A DNA stretch of 64,000 bases. Source: Methylocystis iwaonis (lineage in GTDB: Bacteria > Pseudomonadota > Alphaproteobacteria > Rhizobiales > Beijerinckiaceae). The notes under the pieces are model-generated. The model searched no databases, had not been told where the DNA came from, and was given only the letters and a program-made list of their open reading frames with translations. Location: positions 3,372,501 through 3,436,500 of the forward strand of contig NZ_AP027142.1 in the NCBI RefSeq assembly GCF_027925385.1, given 5' to 3'. The first letter of the stretch is position 1. The number at the start of each line of letters is the position of its first letter. Positions 35,817 through 42,921 of the stretch are shown piece by piece. Both the position numbers and the translations under genes were made by a program.

Positions 35817-36732
35817 ATCGAATCTTGTCCTTTTCCTTCCAATACTCCCTTATGAAAGCGCGTCGACGTGGCTTGCTCGTCTCTTTGGACCCATCCTTCA
35901 TTGGCAAAGTCGCGGCATCCACCCCCTTCGCAAGGCTGCTAAGGGTCTGAACATAATAATCATCACTTCCTTTCGAGATTACCGTCAACCAACCGACGAC
36001 CATTGCACACCTGAGATAGCCTTTTATTTGCTTTTCATCCCTAGGCGCTTCGAATTTCTCTAATAAAAGCGAAATTTCTGCCAACGTAAGCGCGCCGTAT
36101 TCTTGGACAAGACCAACTATTAACTTTATCACATGCCCTGCACGCGCGGGATCGAACGTGGTGGACTCACGATCGACACTTAAGCGCCTCTCTAGAGGCC
36201 CATCAAGAAGCTCTATCAATTTATGCTTATCGACTTTAGCGGCCGATCGCTCTTCTAAGCCAACGTCCGCATCCGCAATTACTTGTATTGCACTGCGATC
36301 AACCTCATTTTCTATGCGCTTGAGAGGGCCTAGCCTTACAAAAGAGGCATTCTTCCAATGCTTTTCTCTGATAACGACGAACAAACGCTTTAGAGTCTCT
36401 TCCATAACAGCGAATGCGCCTAACTCAGCAAGGCTACCTTCGCTTTCACAGAACAAAATTATAAGGTCCACTATTTGCGCGAGGTCAGTCTCAAAAATTA
36501 GTATGTCTGGATAGCTTTCAAAGAAATCATACTCCTTAGTGATACTTTCGGCCTGTATTAGCTCGCGATTGGCGATGGACTTCGGAGGAGTTGCCTTCAA
36601 AAAGGCATCGCGCAGTGATTTCGGAACCGGTTCATTTATGTCACCGTATTCGCCGCCGCATAGAAGTATTACCTCAAACGGCTCCCTTACATGGATGCGA
36701 TCTACATCAAAATCTTCGATAAACGGCAACAA
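35773..36732 (-). CDS. retron effector, nucleoside-deoxyribosyltransferase-like (type II-A/St85-Ec86 style)
   Basis: I place the start at TTG 36732 (or the next TTG, 36729): both follow AAAGGT, and upstream codons lie inside the retron RNA. This gives 319 residues, the size of the Ec86/St85 effectors. The N-terminal half has the NDT-like features VILLCGGEYGD (21-31) and CESEGSLAELGAF (95-107), with Glu103 as likely catalytic acid; the C-terminal half (about 190-300) has a helical, winged-helix-like region. Type II-A retrons combine such an N-glycosidase with RT and msDNA; activation by phage degrades NAD or nucleotides in related systems. Confidence 0.85.
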   Translation of the reverse strand: MLPFIEDFDVDRIHVREPFEVILLCGGEYGDINEPVPKSLRDAFLKATPPKSIANRELIQAESITKEYDFFESYPDILIFETDLAQIVDLIILFCESEGSLAELGAFAVMEETLKRLFVVIREKHWKNASFVRLGPLKRIENEVDRSAIQVIADADVGLEERSAAKVDKHKLIELLDGPLERRLSVDRESTTFDPARAGHVIKLIVGLVQEYGALTLAEISLLLEKFEAPRDEKQIKGYLRCAMVVGWLTVISKGSDDYYVQTLSSLAKGVDAATLPMKDGSKETSKPRRRAFIREYWKEKDKIRFAAIQQSARSLASV

Positions 36733-36733
36733 T

Positions 36734-36894
36734 AGCTTACCTTTAAGGACTCGGAAGACGGCTTTGGGCCATCGAGCGGAGCGGTCCCCAGACGATGGCC
36801 CAAAGCCGTCTTCCGAGGCCGCAAGTGGGAACAATAAAATGAGACCTAGCGAAGCGCCAGGCCAGCGCCTGTTGGGGCGCTTCACGCGTAAGCT
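36734..36894 (-). ncRNA. retron msr-msd RNA
   Basis: From a predicted start near 36894 the RNA begins with AGCUUAC (36894-36888), complementary to GUAAGCU (36740-36734) at its 3' end: the a1/a2 pair that brackets retron RNAs. The msr part has a 10-bp stem (GUGAAGCGCC with GGCGCUUCGC, within about 36847-36884). The msd part has a perfect 25-bp stem (36817-36793 with 36774-36750) and an 18-nt loop. The effector gene starts right after a2. Structure, order (RNA, effector, RT) and position all match type II-A retrons. Confidence 0.88.
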
Positions 36895-36900
36895 CCGGAA

Positions 36901-36929
36901 AACGTATCGAGACGCCCATTAACAGTCAA
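36901..36929 (-). promoter_or_regulatory. predicted promoter of the retron
   Basis: On the minus strand TTGACT (36929-36924) and TACGTT (36906-36901) are separated by 17 bp, predicting transcription from about 36894, the first base of the a1 repeat. Confidence 0.65.
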
Positions 36930-37052
36930 GACGACGTCGCCGATCTAAGGCGCGCTCGTAGAGCAGGCTTCCGGCAACGCGGCTGTTTGCGAAGGCCTTT
37001 GGACTGCACGCCTGGCTAATCTCAGTCCCGCTTTGCTTTGTTTGCGCGATCG

Positions 37053-37715
37053 TCAGTTCGACCGCGCCGCCGCATCCTTCGCTTCGCCAAATTCACCTAG
37101 CTTCTGCATATCTTCACCGATCAAGCGACATACCTCGGCGACTTCCTGTGTCAGCGTTGCCGCCAGCGCCTCTTCCCCGCCCTTGGATGCCGCATAGAGC
37201 TTCCCGGCCAGCGTCTTCAACGCGGCGACGCGCTGCGCAATGCTTGTTCCAACCGCGACTGCGGCGCCCTCGAGGTCCCGCGCCGAAACAAGCTCTCCCC
37301 GGCGGCGCGACAGTTCCAACTCGGCGAGCGCGGCCTTGGCGTTCTTCTCCCGCGCGGCGGCGTCGTCATAGTCCGCGACGGAAGCCCGCCCCTTCCCCGC
37401 AACATCGCGGGGCTGAATAGTCGTCGTTGGGTTTGAGTCGCTCGCGGCCTTGACGTGCCTTAGGCGAAGACCCTGCGCCGGATCATGCGCCGCGAGAGCG
37501 AGCGCCTCGTAGGTTGGCCGATGGACCAGCTTCGTCTTTCCCGCCCGCCTTGTCTGCAACAAACCCTTCCTAACGAAGGCAGCGACACGTTTTGAGATGT
37601 TTTGATGCGACGTGCCGGTAATGCAGGCCAGGTCTGTCATCGAGGCCCAGTCGCCAGCATCCTCCCTCAACTCCGCATCGCTCGCGCAACCATCCAGGTC
37701 CATCTGCAACCTCAA
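37053..37715 (-). CDS. winged-helix protein, possible small terminase (Nu1-like)
   Basis: A 220-residue protein. The N-terminal third has a helix-turn-helix (SMTDLACITGTSHQNISKRVAAFVRKGLLQTRR). The C-terminal part is a charged helical region, REKNAKAALAELELSRRRGELV then AQRVAALKTLAGKLYAAS, the arrangement of Nu1-type small terminase subunits (K/E/R-rich coiled segment followed by a G-E-L-V turn). Small terminases recognise packaging sites; satellites often encode their own. MarR-like transcription regulator is the alternative. Confidence 0.55.
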   Translation of the reverse strand: MRLQMDLDGCASDAELREDAGDWASMTDLACITGTSHQNISKRVAAFVRKGLLQTRRAGKTKLVHRPTYEALALAAHDPAQGLRLRHVKAASDSNPTTTIQPRDVAGKGRASVADYDDAAAREKNAKAALAELELSRRRGELVSARDLEGAAVAVGTSIAQRVAALKTLAGKLYAASKGGEEALAATLTQEVAEVCRLIGEDMQKLGEFGEAKDAAARSN

Positions 37716-38161
37716 CTAACGTGCAACCTGCAATCCGCAACTCTGCCGCAAATTCCAACCTCGTCCCCACCCCCGGACCCCCGCCTCTATCGTATTGGCT
37801 TCGCGCGGGGAGGACCCGTAACCCGTTCGGGGGCCGTGTCCTTAGCCTGTAGCATTCGATCACGTGCCAGCGCCGTTTGATTGCTGCTCGCCTCGCCGGA
37901 TGCCCCCGGGTCACACTCAACTAAAGTGTCCCACCTGTCCCACCTCGATAGATAAAAAAATAAAGGTGGGACACGCTAACAACCTGATTACACGTCGCTT
38001 GTCCCACCTGTCCCACCTGTCCCACCTATTTTGCTTATCGGACCGCGCCGGCCAATTTGTTCGAATTGCCGAAAAAGGTAGGACAGGTGGGACAACGCTC
38101 TTGAATTCAGTTGCTTACAGTGTCCCACCTTTGCGAGAAGGTGGGACAAGGTGGGACACTT
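37716..38161. other. intergenic region holding the iteron array
   Basis: This 446-bp gap between the primase gene and the Nu1-like gene has no coding frame. Its right 230 bp are filled by copies of an 8-bp iteron; its left part is GC-rich without a recognisable structure. Confidence 0.6.
37928..38157. repeat. iteron array GTCCCACC (11 copies), probable replication origin
   Basis: The octamer occurs in direct orientation at 37928, 37937, 38001, 38010, 38019 and 38122, and inverted at 37965, 38077 (one mismatch), 38086, 38140 and 38150. Within clusters the step is 9-10 bp. The array lies directly beside the primase/helicase gene 3' end, fitting an origin at which a replication protein of the element binds. 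Confidence 0.8.
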
Positions 38162-39781
38162 TCAGATCGCGTCGGGCTCCGCTTCTTCCTCGGGCACGGC
38201 TTCGCCCCATGGAAATTCCTGCTTCAGCGCCGCCTCGAAACTCCTCTTGCACTGCGCGAGAGACGGAAAACGCAAGCACCATACGCGCCGCGTGACCTGG
38301 ACGGGCTTTAGCGTCTCTTCGTCCCAGACCTCGATTTCTTCGACGGAGCGCACGCGCTCGACGCCAGGCACCAAGCGGCGAATCGCTATTCCGAATTCTG
38401 TCTCGCTCGCCTTTCGCCGCACACCAATCTTTTCGTTCGTGCGGAGATAATCATTGAAGAGCATTGCAGCCGGCACCTTCTCGCGCCAGGCCCCCGCACG
38501 ATGCGTCTGCGCGCCATCTTCGAGGCGCTGAAGCCACCAGGCCGCGATCGGATCGAGTGACCGAATTTTCTGTTCGAGCAGCGCCGGTGTTTTCGGGATC
38601 ACTCGCAGGTTGGGAGCATCCGGCGCGTCGAGATCGACCGACAGCAAATCGGCCAACAACGCCTCTCTCCCGCCGCTATTGAGCTCGGCGTAAAGCTGCG
38701 CAAAACGTCCGTGATCTTCCTTCCAATGGTCCGCGACATCAAAGCAGGCGAAGCGGCGCTCATCCATGCCAGCGGGGATCACCCAGTTTTCATTCGATGA
38801 GAAGAGCAGACGGACGTAATTGTCTAGCCGTATTGGATCGACGCCCTTGGCTTCGATCATCTGCTTGGGCGCGGTGACGAGGCCCTTCAGCCGACCTTCC
38901 GCCGCCTTGTCGCCGGCCCAAATGCCCTCATCCACCTGCAGCAGAATGCAAGAGCCCATATGGGCGTTGAACTGGCCGACGAGGTAACGCGGATCGTCGA
39001 CGAGAAAATAGTGCGAGGCGAAGAGCGAGCCGATGACGTCGCCGACGACGGTCTTGCCAGTGCCCATCTTGCCGCGCAACACGATCGCCGTGCCGATGCG
39101 CTCGCGTGGCCGTTGCACGAGATGGGCGAACCAGTGCCAGACCCAGCGATAGATTTCGTAGTTGCTATCGCAGATGTTCGCCTTCACGTGATCCTGGAAG
39201 GTGAAATATTTCTTCCAACGCTCTTTGGCAGGCGTCTCCATGTCCGGCGAGACAGAGAAACCTCGCCACAAATTGAAATAGCCCTTCGTCCCCGGCGCAT
39301 TGTTCGGATCGGGGAAAAACTCGATGCCATCATAGGTGCGCCGGCGCGCGTGCTTGAGCCAATAGGGCGCGACGGACACATAGCGACGGACGGTCTGATA
39401 GGAGCCGTCTTCCTGTCGCTCCCGCTTGAGGACGGGACAGAACGTGTTCTGAAAATACGCTTTGAACGCGTCGATTGACAGAACTCGCGTCTGATCCTCG
39501 ATCGGCGCCTGAGGCGTTTCACGCATCACGACGGCACGGGAGCCCATCAAAACGAAGCTCCACTCACGATTCATATCGTCAATTAAATCGCCCGATCCGC
39601 CGTCCCCCTCTTCTGGCGACGCGTCATCTTTGGGTGGCTCGGAGTCGCCGCCACCACTACACGGCCGATCATGCTCAAACTCGGCAGCGGCTCCGCCCTC
39701 CGCCCGCGTCGCCTTGCGCGCCCCTGGGAAGGCCAAGATTTCCGCGCCCTCGACGGCCTGGGCGATTTCGTCTTTTCCCAT
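38162..39781 (-). CDS. primase/helicase of the phage-satellite element (DUF5906/D5-like ATPase)
   Basis: A 539-residue protein from ATG 39781 (GGGGG lies upstream; a GTG at 39784 is also possible). The N-terminal 70 residues are acidic and disordered. A central SF3-like ATPase contains the Walker A motif GKMGTGKT (237-244), a Walker B-like LLQVDEG (about 278-284) and RLLFSSNENWVIP (sensor region). It resembles DUF5906/phage-plasmid primase-helicase proteins, which copy satellites and prophages. It is the first gene at the attR side and lies next to an iteron array. Confidence 0.8.
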   Translation of the reverse strand: MGKDEIAQAVEGAEILAFPGARKATRAEGGAAAEFEHDRPCSGGGDSEPPKDDASPEEGDGGSGDLIDDMNREWSFVLMGSRAVVMRETPQAPIEDQTRVLSIDAFKAYFQNTFCPVLKRERQEDGSYQTVRRYVSVAPYWLKHARRRTYDGIEFFPDPNNAPGTKGYFNLWRGFSVSPDMETPAKERWKKYFTFQDHVKANICDSNYEIYRWVWHWFAHLVQRPRERIGTAIVLRGKMGTGKTVVGDVIGSLFASHYFLVDDPRYLVGQFNAHMGSCILLQVDEGIWAGDKAAEGRLKGLVTAPKQMIEAKGVDPIRLDNYVRLLFSSNENWVIPAGMDERRFACFDVADHWKEDHGRFAQLYAELNSGGREALLADLLSVDLDAPDAPNLRVIPKTPALLEQKIRSLDPIAAWWLQRLEDGAQTHRAGAWREKVPAAMLFNDYLRTNEKIGVRRKASETEFGIAIRRLVPGVERVRSVEEIEVWDEETLKPVQVTRRVWCLRFPSLAQCKRSFEAALKQEFPWGEAVPEEEAEPDAI

Positions 39782-39916
39782 CACGCCCCCCTGGTCGAAC
39801 GGTCGGAGTCGCGATGGTCTTGGTTTGACAAATCGACCGTAAGCCGCTGATTTCCCGTCGCCGGTTTTACAGCCCGGCGAGCGCTAAGGCTTTGATGGCT
39901 CGGCCCTGACTGAGGC

Positions 39917-39962
39917 TTCCTAAACCGAAGGTCACAGGTTCGAATCCTGTCGGGACCGCCAC
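39917..39962. other. attachment site attR (copy of tRNA-Arg 3' half)
   Basis: A 46-bp exact copy of 29461-29506. It lacks the 5' half of the tRNA, so it is the remnant of the original target and marks the right end of the element. Confidence 0.92.
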
Positions 39963-40101
39963 AGATCACAACGCGGGCGCCAAGGCGCCCCTGCTGCAAG
40001 AGCCGCTGACGCCTCATCATTCGGTGTGCGATGGCCGACTTCTCGTTGTATCGTCCTAGCCGAATTAATTGAATGTTCGTTTTTTCAGGTCGCGGGGGCG
40101 G

Positions 40102-40530
40102 CTATTTTGCTCGGCGAATATCTTGGGCTTGACGCTGAGCAGAAAGCTGAGGCGGTTTATATTGCCATGCTTCGCGCATATATGCGTCAACCTTCTCAAC
40201 TGGAACGTCTATCTCACCGAGCTCAAATTGAATGAAAAGCGAAATTTTCAGCAGGTCCGCACAAGCATGCTTTAGGTGTTCAATATTTATCTGATACAAT
40301 TTCGGCTTTAGAGGCTTCCTATCATAATTTGAAATAATGAAGTTTCCGCATAAATCCGAGCTTGCTCCCCAGTGCACAACTTCGTTCCTAAGTGTGGCGA
40401 TAGCTCCAAACTGATCAAACGGCCTCTCAATCCTAAGTTTGCGTTTTTTCTGTTTTGTTGCGTCTAACACCGACTTTATATACGTCCTCGCGACGTCTTG
40501 TCTTACCCCATTAAAAATGGCTCCTGCTTT
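40102..40530 (-). pseudogene. 3' part of an interrupted RNxxxH (HEPN-like) protein gene
   Basis: This is the C-terminal part of a protein whose N-terminal part is encoded at 42741-42921 on the other side of the IS1595 element. It contains FGAIATLRNEVVHWGA with the R-N-x-x-x-H pattern typical of HEPN RNases, flanked by helical segments. An artificial GTG start inside the IS end gives a frame, but this is not likely to be the natural start. If the IS and one target copy are removed, the two halves are offset by one base, so the gene has an extra indel. Confidence 0.7.
40523..40530. repeat. target duplication of the IS1595 element, left copy
   Basis: CCTGCTTT here is repeated at 42741-42748, directly outside the inverted ends of the element. 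Confidence 0.9.
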
Positions 40531-40594
40531 GGCAATTATCACCTTGACGTAGTAGTGGCCATATGTTGTTATGCTCCCATAAGGAGCAATTCAG

Positions 40595-41518
40595 ATGGCC
40601 AACGACCTTTCCAACCCGATTTTCCATGACGAAGACGCCGCTCGCGCTTGGTTGGAAGCACGGGTTTGGCCGAACGGCCCGGTTTGCCCCCATTGCAAGG
40701 CGGAGAACCACGCCACCCTTATGAAGGGCAAGAGCCATCGCGCGGGCCTCTACCAGTGCAACGCCTGCCTTAAGCCGTTCACCGTCACCGTTGGCACGCT
40801 TTACGAAAGCTCAAAGGTGCCGCTGCATACGTGGCTGGCCGTCACCTTCCTGATGATGTCTTCAAAGAAGGGCATGAGCGCCCTTCAAATCAGCCGCATG
40901 ATCGGCCGCCCCTACAAGACGGTCTGGTTCATGTGCCATCGCATCCGCGAGAGCTTCCGCAATGACGCTGCCACGCCGTTCGGCGGCCCGAACACGCCGG
41001 TTGAAGCCGATGAAACCTTCGTCGGCGGCAAGGCGAAGAACCGCGCCTTTAAGGAACCCGCCCCCAAGAAGGCCGTTCTCTCCCTTATCGACCGCGAGAA
41101 AGGCCAAGTCCGCTCGTTCCATGTGCCGAACGTGACCGCCAAGACGCTGAAGCCCATCATCGCGAAGAACGTCGAGGCGGCTTCCGTGCTCATGACCGAT
41201 GAAGCGCCGGTTTATAGCGGCATTGGCAAGCGTTTCGATGCCCACCACACGGTCAACCATTCCGCCAACGAGTATGTCCGCCTTGGTTCCTACATCCACA
41301 TCAACACAGCCGAGAGCTTCTTCAGCATCGTGAAGCGCGGCATCATCGGCTCGTATCATCACGTTTCCGAGGCGCACCTTCACCGCTACATGCTCGAATT
41401 CGATTACCGCTACAACACGCGCTCTACGCGCGATTTCGACCGTATGGCCGGGAGCATCCCCGGCATTGTCGGAAAGCGCTTGATGTATCGGCGCGCTGGT
41501 GAAGCAGGCCCACTTTAA
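40595..41518 (+). CDS. IS1595-family transposase
   Basis: A 307-residue protein with the N-terminal zinc-binding region of the family, CPHCKAENHA and YQCNACLKPFTVTVGTLYESS, and the DDxN/E catalytic core: PVEADETFVGGKAKN, VLMTDEAPVYSGIGKRF and NTAESFFSIVKRGIIGSYHHVSEAHLHRY. The size and motifs are complete, so it may still be active. It starts 64 bp inside the left end of the element. Confidence 0.93.
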   Translation: MANDLSNPIFHDEDAARAWLEARVWPNGPVCPHCKAENHATLMKGKSHRAGLYQCNACLKPFTVTVGTLYESSKVPLHTWLAVTFLMMSSKKGMSALQISRMIGRPYKTVWFMCHRIRESFRNDAATPFGGPNTPVEADETFVGGKAKNRAFKEPAPKKAVLSLIDREKGQVRSFHVPNVTAKTLKPIIAKNVEAASVLMTDEAPVYSGIGKRFDAHHTVNHSANEYVRLGSYIHINTAESFFSIVKRGIIGSYHHVSEAHLHRYMLEFDYRYNTRSTRDFDRMAGSIPGIVGKRLMYRRAGEAGPL

Positions 41519-41563
41519 AAAGGCGGCTCACGCTTTCATTCGTTGGAGAAAGAGGAATAAGCC

Positions 41564-41731
41564 ATGACAGAATTTGAGGAAAAGACGCTTCAGCAATTGG
41601 AGCAAATGAATGAGACGCTGAAGGCAATCCAAAAAATCATGCAGTCGTTTGCCGATCAGCAAGAACACCAGAGGCGCATGATGGAGAAGATGGCGCGCCT
41701 AAGCTCTCAATACGGGACAAGTTCAAGATAG
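41564..41731 (+). CDS. 55-residue coiled-coil passenger protein of the IS
   Basis: AGAGGA lies 7 bases before ATG 41564. The product is a single charged helix with heptad-like Leu/Met spacing (LQQLEQMNETLKAIQKIM) and a Gln/Met-rich second half (HQRRMMEKM). It follows the transposase by 45 bp on the same strand, so co-transcription is likely. The last 95 bp overlap a minus-strand small gene. Function unknown. Confidence 0.5.
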   Translation: MTEFEEKTLQQLEQMNETLKAIQKIMQSFADQQEHQRRMMEKMARLSSQYGTSSR

Positions 41732-41834
41732 CGTCCTTGATTGTCGTTACGGCACGCGCCGGGTCCTCCCACAAATGCGGGCTCGAAAGATAAAGCGCAG
41801 CTGCTAAAACCGACGCGAGCCTATCCTCATCCAT
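41637..41834 (-). CDS. 65-residue passenger protein of the IS
   Basis: ATG 41834 overlaps the stop of the upstream small gene (ATGGATGA), suggesting translational coupling. The first 45 residues (DEDRLASVLAAALYLSSPHL...ILNLSRIE) look like a helical globular protein, and the tail is Ser/Ala-rich and may be unimportant. Unknown family. It overlaps the coiled-coil gene on the other strand. Confidence 0.45.
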   Translation of the reverse strand: MDEDRLASVLAAALYLSSPHLWEDPARAVTTIKDAILNLSRIESLGAPSSPSCASGVLADRQTTA

Positions 41835-42015
41835 CTTTCTTCCCCTTATGGACACGCCCTTTGCTCGCGGGGCGCGCCTTCTTGTTCACAGGCTGCGGCG
41901 CAGGATTGCGTTTCGGCCCGCTCTTAACCGCTGCATCGACGGCGCGTTCAAAGCGGGACCATGCCTCCGGCTCATCCCCCACGCCAACAGGCTCTTTTTT
42001 ATGGTTTCCCGGCAT
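41827..42015 (-). CDS. 62-residue basic protein with AWxRFExAVDAAVK motif (IS passenger)
   Basis: ATG 42015 shares its bases with the plus-strand ATG 42014 of the RNxxxH gene (CATG). The product carries AWSRFERAVDAAVKSGPKR in the middle and a Lys/Arg-rich tail (KGRVHKGKKDG). A related protein is encoded, frameshifted, at 42920-43110, again start-to-start with an RNxxxH gene. The constant pairing suggests a functional link, perhaps an antitoxin, but this is inference. GAGG lies upstream. Confidence 0.6.
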   Translation of the reverse strand: MPGNHKKEPVGVGDEPEAWSRFERAVDAAVKSGPKRNPAPQPVNKKARPASKGRVHKGKKDG

Positions 42016-42628
42016 GTCCTCGACCCCAGACAGGTTTGACAGCGCAGCCCAACATCTGGGCGTTGACAAAGACCACCTTACCGCCATCGGAATTGTTTCA
42101 CTAGGATGGGTAAGTGCCGAATTCGACATGCAATATGCGCTCTGGACCATGCTAGGTCTTGATCAAAAGGTTGGCGAGCTAATCACAAACATGATCGCCA
42201 ACGTGAGTCGCACAGAATTGCTACGCAACGCCGCTATGGTGCACTTTCAAGACGCTGATTTTTTGAGTGAAGTCGACGACATATGCGCGTTTTTCAACGC
42301 GATAAGGGTGGAGCGAAACAACCTAAGCCACGCCCTCCCGCCGGAGGGCGATAAAACAGCAACGCTAACGAAACGCCATGTCACAGGTAAGGCGACAGGC
42401 GCGGTAAAATCTAAAATAATTCAGTCAGATGTCGAGCATTGCTTTGAGATTTTTGCCGACATGCAGACATTTAGAAAATGCGTCGCTCCAATGGCCCTGA
42501 ACGTAAAGTCAGCCCTGTCACACGGCAACCAGCCGAAGACACTGATGGGTCATGCTGTAACATCGCGACATATAATACACATGCGAAGTCGTCTGGACTT
42601 CCTACGCAAGCGTCAAAGCTCTCCATAA
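42014..42628 (+). CDS. RNxxxH (HEPN-like) protein, IS passenger
   Basis: A 204-residue helical protein from ATG 42014. Residues 101-106 (RNNLSH) form the R-N-x-x-x-H pattern of HEPN-domain nucleases, in a helix AFFNAIRVERNNLSHALPP. The N-terminal half (IGIVSLGWVSAEFDMQYALWTMLGL) resembles the disrupted neighbour (LGKFIHAFSGTESDLLRLLVKILGL) in size and pattern, so the two belong to one family. No plain ribosome binding site precedes the ATG. A role as RNA-cleaving toxin or defence protein is possible. Confidence 0.6.
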   Translation: MSSTPDRFDSAAQHLGVDKDHLTAIGIVSLGWVSAEFDMQYALWTMLGLDQKVGELITNMIANVSRTELLRNAAMVHFQDADFLSEVDDICAFFNAIRVERNNLSHALPPEGDKTATLTKRHVTGKATGAVKSKIIQSDVEHCFEIFADMQTFRKCVAPMALNVKSALSHGNQPKTLMGHAVTSRHIIHMRSRLDFLRKRQSSP

Positions 42629-42707
42629 CCCGACACGCCGCGTCCAACATCTCAGTGGTTATAACCACCTCTCTCCCTTGCTGGTCAGCTTGAGATGTTG
42701 CCGACAT
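42471..42707 (-). CDS. small passenger protein near the right IS end
   Basis: A 78-residue frame from ATG 42707. The part VVITTEMLDAACRVMESFDACVGSPDDFACVLYVAML looks like a natural helical protein of the short type common on phage-like DNA, while the last 28 residues lie opposite the RNxxxH gene and look less natural. Function unknown. It is only about 20 bp from the IS right end. Confidence 0.4.
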   Translation of the reverse strand: MSATSQADQQGREVVITTEMLDAACRVMESFDACVGSPDDFACVLYVAMLQHDPSVSSAGCRVTGLTLRSGPLERRIF

Positions 42708-42740
42708 TTAGTCGCCTACTACGTTATGGTGATAATTGCC

Positions 42741-42748
42741 CCTGCTTT
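42741..42748. repeat. target duplication of the IS1595 element, right copy
   Basis: CCTGCTTT repeats 40523-40530 directly outside the right inverted end. Confidence 0.9.
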
Positions 42749-42921
42749 GCTTTTCGGAGACCTAGAATTTTGACCAAAAGCCTTAGCAGATCGGATTCCG
42801 TTCCGGAGAATGCATGGATGAATTTCCCGAGATGGAACCAATAGTCGTGGTACAGCTCCTCGAAGGCGCTAATGAACGTGGCAAATTCGGAGTTCTCATC
42901 GTCGCCGGGGATGTAAGGCAT
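42741..42921 (-). pseudogene. 5' part of the interrupted RNxxxH (HEPN-like) protein gene
   Basis: ATG 42921 (another ATG at 42933 is in frame) starts MPYIPGDDENSEFATFIS and continues to LGKFIHAFSGTESDLLRLLVKILGL, then meets the IS1595 target site. The rest of the gene is at 40102-40530. Its ATG overlaps the divergent ATG 42920 of the small basic protein (CATG), the same geometry as in the IS passenger pair. Confidence 0.7.

Larger units (their letters stand above)
29461..39962. mobile_element. integrated phage-satellite-like element carrying a retron
   Basis: The element is bounded by a 46-bp direct repeat in tRNA-Arg(CCT), with the integrase gene next to attL. Inside are, on the minus strand from right to left: primase/helicase, iteron array, possible small terminase, retron RNA, retron effector, reverse transcriptase, an acidic protein, a hypothetical protein, a fused prohead protease/capsid protein, a small HTH protein and integrase; one XRE gene is on the plus strand. 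No portal, large terminase or tail genes are present, as expected for a satellite that packages with a helper phage, or for a reduced prophage. Confidence 0.85.
40531..42740. mobile_element. IS1595-family element with passenger genes (2210 bp)
   Basis: Ends are GGCAATTATCACC (40531-40543) and its reverse complement GGTGATAATTGCC (42728-42740), with partial similarity continuing inward (ACGTAGTAG). 8-bp target duplications CCTGCTTT flank it. Inside are the transposase, a small coiled-coil gene, two overlapping small minus-strand genes, an RNxxxH protein gene and another small minus-strand gene. The element disrupts a gene encoding a protein related to its own passenger. Confidence 0.9.

Noticed and set aside
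36734..36817. Terminator or IS ends at the 25-bp inverted repeat
   Set aside because: The stem is followed by an effector gene start, has a1/a2 partners and no T-tract or target duplication, so it is read as msd.
37928..38157. Possible CRISPR array
   Set aside because: The repeats are 8 bp, occur in both orientations and are spaced 9-10 bp apart, so there is no room for spacers and no cas gene nearby. An iteron array explains them.
40026..40235. Plus-strand frame of about 70 codons
   Set aside because: It overlaps the 3' end of the interrupted RNxxxH gene and no ribosome site was found, although its middle resembles a helix of the small IS passenger protein.
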